Source of the DNA: an uncultured Eubacteriales bacterium
Lineage (GTDB): Bacteria; Bacillota; Clostridia; Oscillospirales; Oscillospiraceae
Reading direction: 5' to 3'
Length of the DNA: 64,000 bases
Assembly (NCBI GenBank): GCA_958402445.1
Contig: CATXTO010000005.1
Span: forward strand, 1 to 64,000
The position numbers and the translations under genes are program-made. The notes beneath the pieces were generated by a model that worked only from the letters and a program-made list of their open reading frames with translations, had not been told where the DNA came from and did not search any database. This document shows positions 24,568 through 33,408 of the stretch, piece after piece. How positions within the stretch are numbered: position 1 is the first letter of the stretch; each line of letters opens with the position of its first letter.

Positions 24568-25448
24568 TCGGTAGAATTGTAAAATCTCTCAGCGGTTTTT
24601 ATGATGTACAAACGAAAGAGGAAATCCTGATTTGCAGGGCAAGAGGCAATCTACGCAAGGGGGACCTGACTCCGCTTACGGGAGACCAGGTGGAGGTGTC
24701 CGTCTCACAGGGACAGGGCATGGTGGAGCGGATTCTCCCCCGAAAGAACAGCTTCGTGCGGCCTGCTGTGGCTAATTTGGACGCTCTAGTGGTGTTTGCC
24801 GCCAATGTCAATCCGGTGACGGAGCCGTTTCTCATTGACCGGGTGGCGGCCATTGCGGGCAATCAGGAGGTCCCGGTGGTGTTATGCGTGAATAAGACGG
24901 ATCTGGACCCAGGAGACCGGCTGGCTGCAATATATGAGTCCGCAGGGTTTCCGGTGATTCGGACCAGCGCCGAGACGGGTGCAGGCATACCGGAGCTGCG
25001 CCAGGCCATTACAGGCAAGCTCACGGCGTTCACCGGCAATTCAGGTGTGGGGAAAAGCAGTGTGTTGAATCGCTTGGCGCCTGGCTTGGCAATTCAAACC
25101 GGAAGCGTTTCGGAAAAGCTGGGCCGGGGCCGTCACACCACCAGGCATGTGGAGCTGTACCGCTTGGAGGAAAATACCTATGTGGCGGATACGCCGGGCT
25201 TTTCCTCCTTTGACACGGATCGGATGGAGCTCATTTTGAAAGAAAATCTCCAATATGCCTTTCCGGATTTTGCGCCGTATGTGGGGCATTGCCGGTTTGC
25301 GGACTGCACCCATCTCACGGAGCCCGGTTGCGCCGTGACAGAGGCCCTGGGCAAAGGGGCAATTCAAAGAAGCCGGTACGAAAGCTACGTTCGGCTGTAT
25401 GAAAAGGCTCGGGAAATCAAAACTTGGGAGCTTACGGAAAAGGAATAG
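24564..25448 (+). CDS. rsgA: Ribosome small subunit-dependent GTPase A
   Basis: A 294-residue circularly permuted GTPase that aids 30S maturation. N-terminal OB fold (1-65), then the permuted motifs with NKTD (G4) before the P-loop GNSGVGKSS (about 158-166) and DTPGFSSF (G3), and the C-terminal zinc motif C-x5-C-x-H-x5-C (CRFADCTHLTEPGC). The ATGA overlap with prkC shows coupling; a terminator follows at once. Confidence 0.95.
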   Translation: MIGRIVKSLSGFYDVQTKEEILICRARGNLRKGDLTPLTGDQVEVSVSQGQGMVERILPRKNSFVRPAVANLDALVVFAANVNPVTEPFLIDRVAAIAGNQEVPVVLCVNKTDLDPGDRLAAIYESAGFPVIRTSAETGAGIPELRQAITGKLTAFTGNSGVGKSSVLNRLAPGLAIQTGSVSEKLGRGRHTTRHVELYRLEENTYVADTPGFSSFDTDRMELILKENLQYAFPDFAPYVGHCRFADCTHLTEPGCAVTEALGKGAIQRSRYESYVRLYEKAREIKTWELTEKE

Positions 25449-25454
25449 AGAATA

Positions 25455-25491
25455 ACCGCGGGACTGGTCTGAATCGGCCCCGCGGTTTTTC
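25455..25491 (+). terminator. Rho-independent terminator after rsgA
   Basis: ACCGCGGG (25455-25462) pairs with CCCGCGGT (25479-25486), then a T-run. It closes the operon that begins upstream of yicC. Confidence 0.85.
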
Positions 25492-25502
25492 TTCGTGTTG
25501 TA

Positions 25503-25531
25503 TAGACAGCGCGGCAAAGCCGTGATAAAAT
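25503..25531 (+). promoter_or_regulatory. Possible promoter of pepD
   Basis: TAGACA (25503-25508), a 17-bp spacer and TAAAAT (25526-25531), just after the rsgA terminator and 80 bp before pepD. Confidence 0.55.
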
Positions 25532-25609
25532 AGACGGAAAGCGGTTCCGCCGTTACTATTTGCGATTGCCTGACCGGGGGCGCCGCAAGACCAGAAAAGG
25601 AGAGTTTAT

Positions 25610-27055
25610 ATGGAGAGACATCCCTTGGCTGGGCTGGAGCCCGCCTGTGTATTTCGCTTTTTTGAGGAAATTTGCGCCATTCCCCACGGGTCCCGTGATA
25701 CGAAGGCCATCAGCGACTATTTGGTCCGCTTCGCGCAGCAGCGGGGCCTTCGCTGGTTGCAGGACGAAAGCAATAACGTGATTTTGTTTGCAGCCGGGAC
25801 ACCTGGCTATGAAGATCATGCGCCCGTGATTCTTCAGGGGCATATGGACATGGTCTGCGAGAAGGATCCGGAATCCCCCATTGATTTTTCCAAGGATGGC
25901 CTGGACCTCACACATGACCAGGAGAACCTGTTTGCCCGGGGCACAACCTTGGGCGGCGACGACGGGATCGCCGTAGCCTACGCTCTGGCGCTTCTGGACG
26001 CCAAGGACCTCCCGCATCCGCCGCTGGAGGTCATCCTCACGGTGGATGAGGAAATCGGAATGCTGGGCGCAGCGGCCGTTGACATTTCCATGCTGCGGGG
26101 CCGGACCCTGATTAACCTGGATTCGGAGGACGAGGGAGTCCTGACGGTCTCCTGCGCGGGAGGCGCCACCTCCACGCTCCTGCTGCCTGTAGCCCGCCGA
26201 GCCGTTTACGGCCCCTGCGTCTGCTTGACCGTACAGGGCCTGCAGGGAGGGCACTCCGGTGTGGAAATCCACAAGAATCGGGCCAACGCCAACAAGGTTA
26301 TGGGTATGCTCCTGCACAGGATGCAGGAGAGGATGCCCGTGCGCCTGGCCAATTTGTCCGGTGGAGCCAAAGACAACGCTATTCCCAGAACCTGCCGGGT
26401 GAGCTTGGTGGTCATGGATCCGAACATGGATTTCATTGCAGAGCTGGCGCGGTCCGTGGAGGCCGAGGCTCAGGCTGCATTCGACGATCCGGCGCTTGCC
26501 ATCTGTGTGGAGCAGGCGGAGGCCTTGGGCGGCATGGCTTTGAGCCCGGAGGACTCCAAACGGGTTATTGATCTGTTGCAAGCGGTTCCCAACGGAGTGC
26601 AGGCCATGAGCCAGGATATTGCTGGATTGGTTCAGACCTCCTTAAATTTGGGGATTGCACAGCTGGAGGAAAATCTACTGCGCTTGACCTTTTCAGTGCG
26701 CAGCTCCGTCAATGAGGAAAAGCAGGAGCTGCTGGACCGGCTGCGGAAGCTGGCGGAGCAGTTTGGAGGCACTTACGAGCAGATGGGAGAGTACCCCGCT
26801 TGGGAATACCGAAAGGACTCTCCGCTCCGGGAGCTGATGGTGCAGGTCTACCAGGAGCTGTTCCATGCCGCTCCTCAGGTTGTGGCCATTCACGCGGGCT
26901 TGGAGTGCGGTATCCTGGGGGATAAGCTGCCTGGTTTGGACTGCGTCTCCTTCGGCCCTCAAATGCAGGATATTCATACCAGCCGGGAGCGGCTGAATAT
27001 TGCCTCTACCGCCCGGATGTGGGAGTATTTATTAGAAATTCTGCGCAGGCTGTAA
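25610..27055 (+). CDS. pepD: Aminoacyl-histidine dipeptidase (M20 family)
   Basis: A 481-residue zinc dipeptidase cleaving Xaa-His and other dipeptides in the cytoplasm. Family hallmarks are EICAIPHGSRDTKAI near the N-terminus, the metal His and Asp in LQGHMDMVCEK, GGDDGIAVAY, the catalytic Glu pair in TVDEEIGMLG, NLDSEDEG, and the lid domain with GLQGGHSGVEI. Length is standard. It probably shares an operon with the amidohydrolase 11 bp downstream. Confidence 0.94.
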   Translation: MERHPLAGLEPACVFRFFEEICAIPHGSRDTKAISDYLVRFAQQRGLRWLQDESNNVILFAAGTPGYEDHAPVILQGHMDMVCEKDPESPIDFSKDGLDLTHDQENLFARGTTLGGDDGIAVAYALALLDAKDLPHPPLEVILTVDEEIGMLGAAAVDISMLRGRTLINLDSEDEGVLTVSCAGGATSTLLLPVARRAVYGPCVCLTVQGLQGGHSGVEIHKNRANANKVMGMLLHRMQERMPVRLANLSGGAKDNAIPRTCRVSLVVMDPNMDFIAELARSVEAEAQAAFDDPALAICVEQAEALGGMALSPEDSKRVIDLLQAVPNGVQAMSQDIAGLVQTSLNLGIAQLEENLLRLTFSVRSSVNEEKQELLDRLRKLAEQFGGTYEQMGEYPAWEYRKDSPLRELMVQVYQELFHAAPQVVAIHAGLECGILGDKLPGLDCVSFGPQMQDIHTSRERLNIASTARMWEYLLEILRRL

Positions 27056-27066
27056 AGAGGCGGATC

Positions 27067-27894
27067 ATGAAAATTTTTGATGTCCATTGCCATGTATATC
27101 CACCCGCTATCGCGGAAAAGGCCGCAGAGGCGGTGGCCGAGTTTTATCAGGTACACCGGGGTGAGGAGGTGCCGCACCTGACGGGGACCCTGGAGACGCT
27201 GTTGCGGGAGCAGGGGGAGGCCGGAATTACCCAATGCTTGATTCACTCTGTGGCAACGGTTCCGCACCAGGTGCAGCGGGTCAACGCCTCTCTGGCTCGG
27301 ATTGCAGGGGAAAGCGGGGGCCGTTGTATCGCCTTTGGCTCGCTCCATCCCGACAGTCCCAACCTGGCCGCCGACGTGGAGCATTTGCTGGGGCTTGGTC
27401 TGCGAGGGGCGAAGCTGCATCCGGATATGCAGGACTTTGCGCTGAACGACTCCCGGGCGATGCGGCTGTTTGAAGCGGGAGGAAACCGTTTGGTTTTTCT
27501 GCTGCACACGGGGGACAAGCGATTTCATCGCTCTAACCCCCCTGAGTTCCGCGCCGCCCTGGAGGCCTTCCCGCACACAGTTTTCATCGGGGCGCATATG
27601 GGCGGCCAATCTTTGTGGGAGGAAGCGGCCCATACCTTGGCGGGGAAATACGAGAACCTGTATGTTGATGTTTCCTCCACCATGTATGCCATGTCCTCAG
27701 AGCAGTGTGTCCGGCTGATTCGGGCCTTTGGCGCAGACCGGGTGCTGTTCGGCACGGACTTCCCCATGTTCCGCCCCAAGGACGAGGTGGAGAATTTCCT
27801 GGCTTTACCCCTGACGGAGGCGGAGCGGCATGCAATACTCTGGGACAACGCGGCCCGACTTTTGTGCTTACAGGAGCCGCCCTTGCTGCAGTGA
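27067..27894 (+). CDS. Amidohydrolase family protein (TIM-barrel)
   Basis: A 275-residue protein of the amidohydrolase-2 type. Metal-binding H-x-H is at His7 and His9 in DVHCHVYP, with GAKLHPD, LLHTGD, the IGAHMGG strand and the terminal GTDFPMFRP Asp. These are the ligands expected for a metal-dependent hydrolase or decarboxylase; the substrate cannot be read from sequence. ATG 27067 follows AAAGAGGCGGATC; the ATG at 27019 lies inside pepD. Confidence 0.85.
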   Translation: MKIFDVHCHVYPPAIAEKAAEAVAEFYQVHRGEEVPHLTGTLETLLREQGEAGITQCLIHSVATVPHQVQRVNASLARIAGESGGRCIAFGSLHPDSPNLAADVEHLLGLGLRGAKLHPDMQDFALNDSRAMRLFEAGGNRLVFLLHTGDKRFHRSNPPEFRAALEAFPHTVFIGAHMGGQSLWEEAAHTLAGKYENLYVDVSSTMYAMSSEQCVRLIRAFGADRVLFGTDFPMFRPKDEVENFLALPLTEAERHAILWDNAARLLCLQEPPLLQ

Positions 27895-28058
27895 CTCAGG
27901 CGGGCGGTTACGCTGCGTTCTGATGATCCAGGTTGCTGCTGGGTAAAATCAATATGCCCGTATGGTCCGCATGGCGGAAATAACAGGCTGCCTTTTGCTT
28001 GATCGGTTCATTCCGGTCATGAAAAGGCATAGTAGAGATCGAAAAAGGAGGCTCACGA

Positions 28059-28931
28059 ATGTCCAGCTTTGCCATTGTCACAGATTCCGCCGCCGAGTTG
28101 TTGGAGCCCTTGGCTGTGGAAAATGATATTCACGTTATGCCCATGGAGTTTATTTTGAACGGAAGGTCTTACCAGCATTACGCCGACTATCGGCAGATGA
28201 GCGCAAAAGCGTTTTATGAGCACCTGCGCAATGGAGATGCGATCACGACAGTTGCCATTAACCCAGGAGCCTATGTGGCGTTTCTGACCCCATTGCTGGA
28301 GGCGGGGCAAGATGTTTTGCTGCTGGTATTTTCATCCGGTCTGTCCAGCACGTATCGAAATAGCCTTTTGGCTGTGGCAGAGCTGCAGGAGAAGTTTCCG
28401 ACCCGTAAAATCTACGCAGTGGATACCTTGGCGCCTTCCGGGGGACAGGCCCTTTTGGCCTGGCATGCGGCGCAGCGCCGGAAGGCAGGAGGCACCATTG
28501 AGGAGACCAGGGACTGGGTGGAGGAAAACAAGCTGCACCTGGCCCATTGGTTTACGGTGGACGATTTGATGTTCCTGAAGCGAGGCGGCCGCATCTCCGG
28601 CGCTACAGCGGTGATGGGAACCATGTTATCCATCAAACCGGTGCTACACGTAGACAACGAGGGGCATCTTGTCAATGTGTCAAAGGCACGGGGCAGGCGC
28701 GCGTCCTTAAAAGCTTTGGTGGACCGCATGGAGCAATCCGCCATAAAGCCCGGGGGGCAGACCGTTTTCATTGGACACGGGGACTGCCTGGAGGATGCGC
28801 AGTGGGTGGCGGAGGAGGTCCGACGGCGCTTTGGCACCCAATCCATCTATATTGCCTATACCTGCCCAATTATTGGAGCCCACTCCGGCCCCGGAACCCT
28901 AGCGCTGTTTTTCCTCGCCACGGAGCGTTAA
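28059..28931 (+). CDS. DegV family fatty-acid-binding protein
   Basis: A 290-residue protein with the DegV fold that binds acyl chains, in some species presenting them to fatty-acid kinase. Motifs: VTDSAAELL at the start, the SSGLSSTYRN lipid-site loop, VDTLAPSGGQALL, and FLKRGGRISGATAVMGTMLSIKPVL, all typical. A strong AAAGGAGG precedes the ATG. Transcribed with the flow of its neighbours, 164 bp after the amidohydrolase; I see no clear promoter in that gap. Confidence 0.93.
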   Translation: MSSFAIVTDSAAELLEPLAVENDIHVMPMEFILNGRSYQHYADYRQMSAKAFYEHLRNGDAITTVAINPGAYVAFLTPLLEAGQDVLLLVFSSGLSSTYRNSLLAVAELQEKFPTRKIYAVDTLAPSGGQALLAWHAAQRRKAGGTIEETRDWVEENKLHLAHWFTVDDLMFLKRGGRISGATAVMGTMLSIKPVLHVDNEGHLVNVSKARGRRASLKALVDRMEQSAIKPGGQTVFIGHGDCLEDAQWVAEEVRRRFGTQSIYIAYTCPIIGAHSGPGTLALFFLATER

Positions 28932-29012
28932 AGTTTTTTTCCCTTGTCTGCGGCGCAAGGGCAGGAAGTATGCCGGCTGAGCGCATGGCGTAAAGAAATA
29001 AACAGAAACAGG

Positions 29013-29498
29013 ATGGTCGCCCCGATGCTGCAAAAATATTTGCTCGTTTTCTTAGTTTCTATGGTACCCATGGTGGAGCTGCGGCTGGCTGTACCGATGG
29101 CGCTGGGGATGGATTTGCCTACGATTCCCTCCTATGTGGTCTGCGCGATTGGGAATATGATTCCCGTGCCGTTTATTTATTTGTTTGCCCGGAAGCTACT
29201 GGTCTGGGGCTCTAACAAACCTGTGATTGGCAGGCTGTTCAGCTGGTGCCTGTTGAAGGGGCACCGATGCGGCGAAAAGCTCAAGGCCAAAACGGGACGC
29301 GGACTGTTTGCGGCGCTGCTGCTTTTTGTAGCTATCCCGATCCCAGGAACCGGAGCGTGGACCGGAACCCTGGCCGCTAGTATATTGGATATGGAGTTTC
29401 GTCCAACGGTTTTGGCTGTCTTGGCTGGCGTCGCCATCGCCGGGATCATTATGGGGCTGCTGGGCGCCGGGGTTCTCCATGTATTCTCAACGCTTTGA
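29013..29498 (+). CDS. Small multidrug export family membrane protein
   Basis: A 161-residue protein with four or so membrane helices. It carries the segment MVPMVELRLAVPMALGM near the N-terminus, a middle basic loop, and PIPGTGAWTGTLAASIL; these match the putative small multi-drug export family (PF06695), whose function is not well proven. The start is uncertain: ATG 29013 is preferred over the opening at 28944 because the extra 23 residues are hydrophilic and not family-like, but neither has a strong SD. A terminator follows. Confidence 0.82.
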   Translation: MVAPMLQKYLLVFLVSMVPMVELRLAVPMALGMDLPTIPSYVVCAIGNMIPVPFIYLFARKLLVWGSNKPVIGRLFSWCLLKGHRCGEKLKAKTGRGLFAALLLFVAIPIPGTGAWTGTLAASILDMEFRPTVLAVLAGVAIAGIIMGLLGAGVLHVFSTL

Positions 29499-29540
29499 GC
29501 TTTTTCATAAAATAGTCTACTAATATTACCATAGAACTGC

Positions 29541-29578
29541 AAGCCTGCGTCATCTTTCGAGATAACGCAGGCTTTTTT
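29541..29578 (+). terminator. Rho-independent terminator
   Basis: AAGCCTGCGT (29541-29550) and ACGCAGGCTT (29564-29573) with an inner ATCT/AGAT pair, then a T6 run ending at 29578. Confidence 0.85.
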
Positions 29579-29584
29579 CAATAT

Positions 29585-30614
29585 AGCCGGCCTGGCAAGA
29601 TGGCCTCACCTATGATTACTTATGCTTTCCTGATGCCAGCTGTGAATGTAGCCATTGACACCTATACCGCTGCCAAGACCTTTCAAGTTCGTGTGACGGA
29701 GAACACTCCGGAAGGCGGCACCTTCGCCAACATCGGTTATACCACAACCAATCTTTTGGTGCCGCAGGGGGATAGGGCTGTGGTTTTGGTAACGCCTTCT
29801 CCCGGAGATACAATCAAAAACATTTCCGGTACTGATACAGACAGCTATGGCAATACCGCGGATCTCTCCGGTGCGTTTAACGCCGAGGCCGGCACCTACA
29901 CCTTCACCATGCCTGCCGCAAATATGGTGGTCACGGCGACGTTTACGGAGGTCCCTGATACCGCCACCTTGCAGACAATAGGCCAGGGGCGGGTTTTCCT
30001 GAACGGGTACTTTACCGACAACATAAGCGCCGATTATCTGGATACGGTTACGGTATCTGTGACGCCGGCGGTTGGATGGAAGCTGGTCTCCCTCACTGTG
30101 GACGGCGGTAAGTTTACTGGAAACGAGGAAACTCAGGAGATCGGAGGCACCTACACGCTTACTATGCCGGAGCGTGATGTTCTGGTGGAGGTGGTTCTGG
30201 AGAAGCACGTCTATGACGGCCATCCAGATTGGAAACTTCTACAAAAAGGGCCACAGTTTTGTCATCACTGACCCGGCGGATTTCGCTGCGGTAGGGGAGC
30301 GGGTCTGCGTCATGGCCGACCCGTATGACGGATACCGTCTGGAGAGTATAGCTGTCGTGGACATTGATGGCAATTCAATTCCGGTCGGCTTTGTGTCCTC
30401 CACAACGGAATACGCGCAGAACAGGAGCTTCATCATGCCGGCTTCCGATGTGACCATCACCGTACTGTTTACTGTTCAGGGCTCCTCTACTTACGCGGAT
30501 GTTCGAACTGTAGATGTTCAAGAACTACTGCGACAAGGTTTTCTTTCGGTAATTACTCGCCGTCGTATTGGGCTACCCAGTGACGGCAAAACTAAAAAAT
30601 CAAAGCCGCTCTAA
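29585..30614 (+). pseudogene. Fragment of a surface protein with InlB-B-like repeats, frameshifted
   Basis: Two overlapping frames make one protein made of about four repeats of some 80 residues, each ending Y-x-F-x-MP-A-x-(N/D)-V-x-(V/I). The ends seen are YAFLMPAVNVAI, YTFTMPAANMVV, YTLTMPERDVLV and RSFIMPASDVTI. This matches the divergent InlB B-repeat / Flg_new_2 type of extracellular domain. The first frame (from 29600) ends at 30271; the second continues it from about 30243 to 30614. The switch falls in an A5-G3 run near 30241-30249. There is no signal peptide and no plausible SD for the first ATG. A broken remnant is most likely; a sequencing error could account for the frameshift only. 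Confidence 0.75.
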
Positions 30615-30639
30615 ACGCCTGCGGGTGTTTAGAGCGGCT
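30604..30639. terminator. Bidirectional terminator between converging genes
   Basis: AGCCGCTCTAAAC (30604-30616) and GTTTAGAGCGGCT (30627-30639) form a 13-bp perfect stem with a 10-nt loop. On the minus strand it is followed by TTGATTTTTTAG, so it mainly serves the dehydrogenase gene. Confidence 0.85.
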
Positions 30640-30642
30640 ATC

Positions 30643-31596
30643 TTACTGGTTGACGACATTTTGGGGCGTTCCCTGTAGAAAGCGTTCCAGATTTTGAGCA
30701 GCAAGGTCCATCAGACGCTGGCGGGTCTCTCGGGGGACCCAGCTGATATGCGGCGTAAGATAGCAGTTTTTGGCGGTAAAAAGAGGATTTTCCGGTAGAA
30801 TGGGCTCCTGGGATACCACGTCCAGGGCGGCCGCGTACACCTTGCCACGGTTCAGCGCGTCCGCCAAATCCCGCTCCACAATCAGCCCGCCCCGACTGTT
30901 GTTCAGAAGAATCACGCCGTCTTTCATCTTTTGAATGGTATCGCAGTTGATGAGACCGGCTGTTTCGGGAAATAGCGGGCAGTGCAGAGAAATGACGTCG
31001 GATTGCGCCCAAATGGTATCCAGAGAAACGCACTGAATACTTGCGGTATCTCGTGGGTTAGGATCGTAAGCCAGGACCTGCATCCCCAAGGCCCTGGCAA
31101 TGCCGGCCGTAGCCTGGCCGATTTTGCCCAAGCCAATGATTCCCATGGTTTTTCCCGCCAGCTCTATGAGGGGCCGGTTCCAGAAGCACCAGTCCGGCTG
31201 CGCGCTCCATTGACCGGCATGGACCGCCTGACTGTGCTCGGCAACGCCGCTGCAAATGGCCAGCAGCATAGCAATAGCGTACTGACTCACGGCGGCCGTG
31301 CCGTAGGTGGGGATGTTGGTGACCGCGATCCCCAGTTCCTTGGCCGCCTGGATATCCACCACGTTGTAGCCCGTGGCCAGCATGCCGATATAGCGAAGCT
31401 TTGAACAGGTGAAAAGGGTGGCCCGGCTCAGGGGCGTTTTGTTTGTCAGGACGATCTCCGCGTCCTGCAGCCGTTGGACGCAGCGTTCCGAGTCCTGCGT
31501 CCGGTCATATACGGTGAGGCTACCCAGCTTGCGAAAGCTATCCCAGCTCAGATCGCCGGGATTTAAGCAATATCCATCTAGCACTACAATATGCAA
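30643..31596 (-). CDS. D-2-hydroxyacid dehydrogenase
   Basis: A 317-residue NAD(P)-dependent oxidoreductase resembling glycerate dehydrogenase / hydroxypyruvate reductase. The NAD-binding motif is GLGKIGQ in the Rossmann domain, with GMLATGYNVVDI in the substrate domain, the catalytic Arg in LNNSRGG and the catalytic His in LTPHISW. The start is placed at TTG 31596, giving MHIVVLDGY as in relatives, with AGGTGG seven bases upstream. GTG 31605 or ATG 31665 are alternatives. True substrate unknown. Confidence 0.88.
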   Translation of the reverse strand: MHIVVLDGYCLNPGDLSWDSFRKLGSLTVYDRTQDSERCVQRLQDAEIVLTNKTPLSRATLFTCSKLRYIGMLATGYNVVDIQAAKELGIAVTNIPTYGTAAVSQYAIAMLLAICSGVAEHSQAVHAGQWSAQPDWCFWNRPLIELAGKTMGIIGLGKIGQATAGIARALGMQVLAYDPNPRDTASIQCVSLDTIWAQSDVISLHCPLFPETAGLINCDTIQKMKDGVILLNNSRGGLIVERDLADALNRGKVYAAALDVVSQEPILPENPLFTAKNCYLTPHISWVPRETRQRLMDLAAQNLERFLQGTPQNVVNQ

Positions 31597-31693
31597 AGAT
31601 TCCACCTGCCCATTATAAAATTGAATCGTCTCAGCCCCGTCGGATGGCAGTGCCGTTTCAGGCAAACGGTCTTGACACGGCCTTGCGCAAAGC

Positions 31694-32425
31694 TCAGCAC
31701 TTCTGCGCGGAGACCAGCAGCATCATAGGCCGGCGGAGCTCGTCCAACATACCGGGCATGTCGCGCATCCGCTCCGGTGGCTGCGGCTCCACCACCCGAA
31801 GCAGGCGGAACCCGTTGGTCAGCAGGCCATCCAGATAGGTGGTGAGAGTTTTATGATATTTTGTCACGGATGCTCCCAAAAAATTTGCGTTTCGTTCTCC
31901 CTCATAAAAGTAGGAGTCCACCGGAAAGTGCTGAATGGCTCCTGTTTCATCCCGGAACCAATCCTGAGAGCCCTGGGCTGTAAAAATGGGATGCTCTACG
32001 GAGAAAATAAACTGCCCGCCCTCTGATAAAATATGGGCAATCTTTTGTACCAGCGGTATAAAGTCCGGTACGTAATGCAGAGCGAGGGAACTGAGGACAA
32101 GATCAAAGCTGCCCGCCGGGGCTTCAACATCCTCCATGGCCGCACAGCGGTATTGAACCTGGGGGACTTGGGTTTTTTCCCGGGCCACGGCCAGCATTTT
32201 TTCAGACAGATCGACGCCGAGTACGGAGGCGGCCCCATGCTCCGCCGCATAAATGCAGTGCCAGCCATAGCCGCAGCCCAAATCCAGTACCCGCTTGCCG
32301 GACAGGTCCGGCAGCAGGGATTGCAGCGTCTCCCATTCTCCCGCACCGGCCAGCCCCTGGGTGGAACGGGTCATCTGACTGTATTTTGCAAAAAACGCCG
32401 GGTCATCGTACTGATTGTTTTGCAT
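31694..32425 (-). CDS. Class I SAM-dependent methyltransferase
   Basis: A 243-residue methyltransferase with motif I VLDLGCGYGWH, the acidic loop GVDLSEKML, motif II-like SFDLVLSSLALHY and a C-terminal extension. The fold is UbiE/Coq5-like but the substrate cannot be deduced. The ATG has AAAGGAAGG upstream and its own promoter at 32462-32490. The dehydrogenase follows 97 bp downstream on the same strand and may be cotranscribed. Confidence 0.88.
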   Translation of the reverse strand: MQNNQYDDPAFFAKYSQMTRSTQGLAGAGEWETLQSLLPDLSGKRVLDLGCGYGWHCIYAAEHGAASVLGVDLSEKMLAVAREKTQVPQVQYRCAAMEDVEAPAGSFDLVLSSLALHYVPDFIPLVQKIAHILSEGGQFIFSVEHPIFTAQGSQDWFRDETGAIQHFPVDSYFYEGERNANFLGASVTKYHKTLTTYLDGLLTNGFRLLRVVEPQPPERMRDMPGMLDELRRPMMLLVSAQKC

Positions 32426-32461
32426 TTCAATCCGCCTTCCTTTGTTAGTTTGTATTGGCCC

Positions 32462-32490
32462 ATTCTACAACAAACGGGGGCGGAAAGCAA
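32462..32490 (-). promoter_or_regulatory. Probable promoter of the methyltransferase gene
   Basis: On the minus strand, TTGCTT (32490-32485), a 17-bp spacer and TAGAAT (32467-32462), 36 bp from the start codon. Confidence 0.6.
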
Positions 32491-32526
32491 GAAGGAGCGA
32501 AAGTACTTGTGCGATTTCCATAGGGG

Positions 32527-33408
32527 TTAGTCCGTGCCTGGACGTTTTGTCTCTAAATAGTACAAGTATACGTCCTCCAGGCTCAGGCTCTGCCGCACCG
32601 GCATAAAGCCGTCCGGCAGAGTGTCGCCTATCAGGCGCAGCACCTGCCCTTCTTTTCGCTGCTGCACATTACCCAGACCGTATTGCTGCTGATAGAGGAT
32701 AACCTCCTCTGGGCTGCAAAGCCGCTCTCCCACCTTGCCTTCTACCGAGGCGATGAGGGCCTCCGGCTTCCCGGCGCGAACGAGTCTGCCGTGCTCCAGC
32801 AGCAGAACGCTGCTGGCGATGCACTCAATATCCGGCACGACATGGGTGGCCAGCAGGACAATCCGATCTTGGGAAATTTCCGAAATGAGATTCCGAATTC
32901 GTATTCGTTCTTTGGGGTCCAAACCCGCGGTTGGTTCGTCTAGGATGATCAATTCCGGGTTGCCCAGCAGGGCCTGTGCCAGCAGGACCCGCTGGCGCAT
33001 GCCGCCGGAAAAGCCGGCCAGCTTTCGATGGGCGTCCTGGCTCAGATGCACAATTTCCAGTAGCCTGTCGACCTGTGCCCGGGCGGTCTTCCGGGGAAGC
33101 TGCTTGAGCTGCGCCAAATAGAGAAGAAACTCCCAGGCGGACATTTGCTCATACAAGCCCTGCTCCTGCGCCATATAGCCCACCAGCCGGCGATAGCTGG
33201 CGCCCAGCTTGAGAATGTCGGTGCCGTTCCAAAGAATATCGCCGGACTGACGGCGAAGTGTGTCCGTCAATAGGCCCATCAGGGTGCTCTTTCCGGCACC
33301 GTTGGGACCCAAAATACCATATACTCCCCGGTCAAAGGTGAAGGTAAACCGGTCCAGAGCCAGATGCGTTCCATAGAACTTGGTGAGATTTTGTAGCTCC
33401 AATTTCAT
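32527..33408 (-). CDS. ABC transporter ATP-binding protein
   Basis: A 293-residue nucleotide-binding subunit: A-loop Tyr in LTKFYG, Walker A GPNGAGKST (about 35-43), Q-loop VGYMAQEQG, signature FSGGMRQR, Walker B LIILDEP and H-loop ATHV. The C-terminal domain ends with LEDVYLYYL, like its relative at 39-824. It begins at ATG 33408, whose TGA overlap couples it to the permease. The in-frame opening upstream to 33633 lies inside the permease gene and is not used. Probable exporter or sensor ATPase; substrate unknown. Confidence 0.92.
   Translation of the reverse strand: MKLELQNLTKFYGTHLALDRFTFTFDRGVYGILGPNGAGKSTLMGLLTDTLRRQSGDILWNGTDILKLGASYRRLVGYMAQEQGLYEQMSAWEFLLYLAQLKQLPRKTARAQVDRLLEIVHLSQDAHRKLAGFSGGMRQRVLLAQALLGNPELIILDEPTAGLDPKERIRIRNLISEISQDRIVLLATHVVPDIECIASSVLLLEHGRLVRAGKPEALIASVEGKVGERLCSPEEVILYQQQYGLGNVQQRKEGQVLRLIGDTLPDGFMPVRQSLSLEDVYLYYLETKRPGTD

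Noticed and set aside
31606..31665. Upstream ATG at 31665 for the D-2-hydroxyacid dehydrogenase
   Set aside because: Adds 23 residues not found in the family, without an SD; the family N-terminus begins at TTG 31596.
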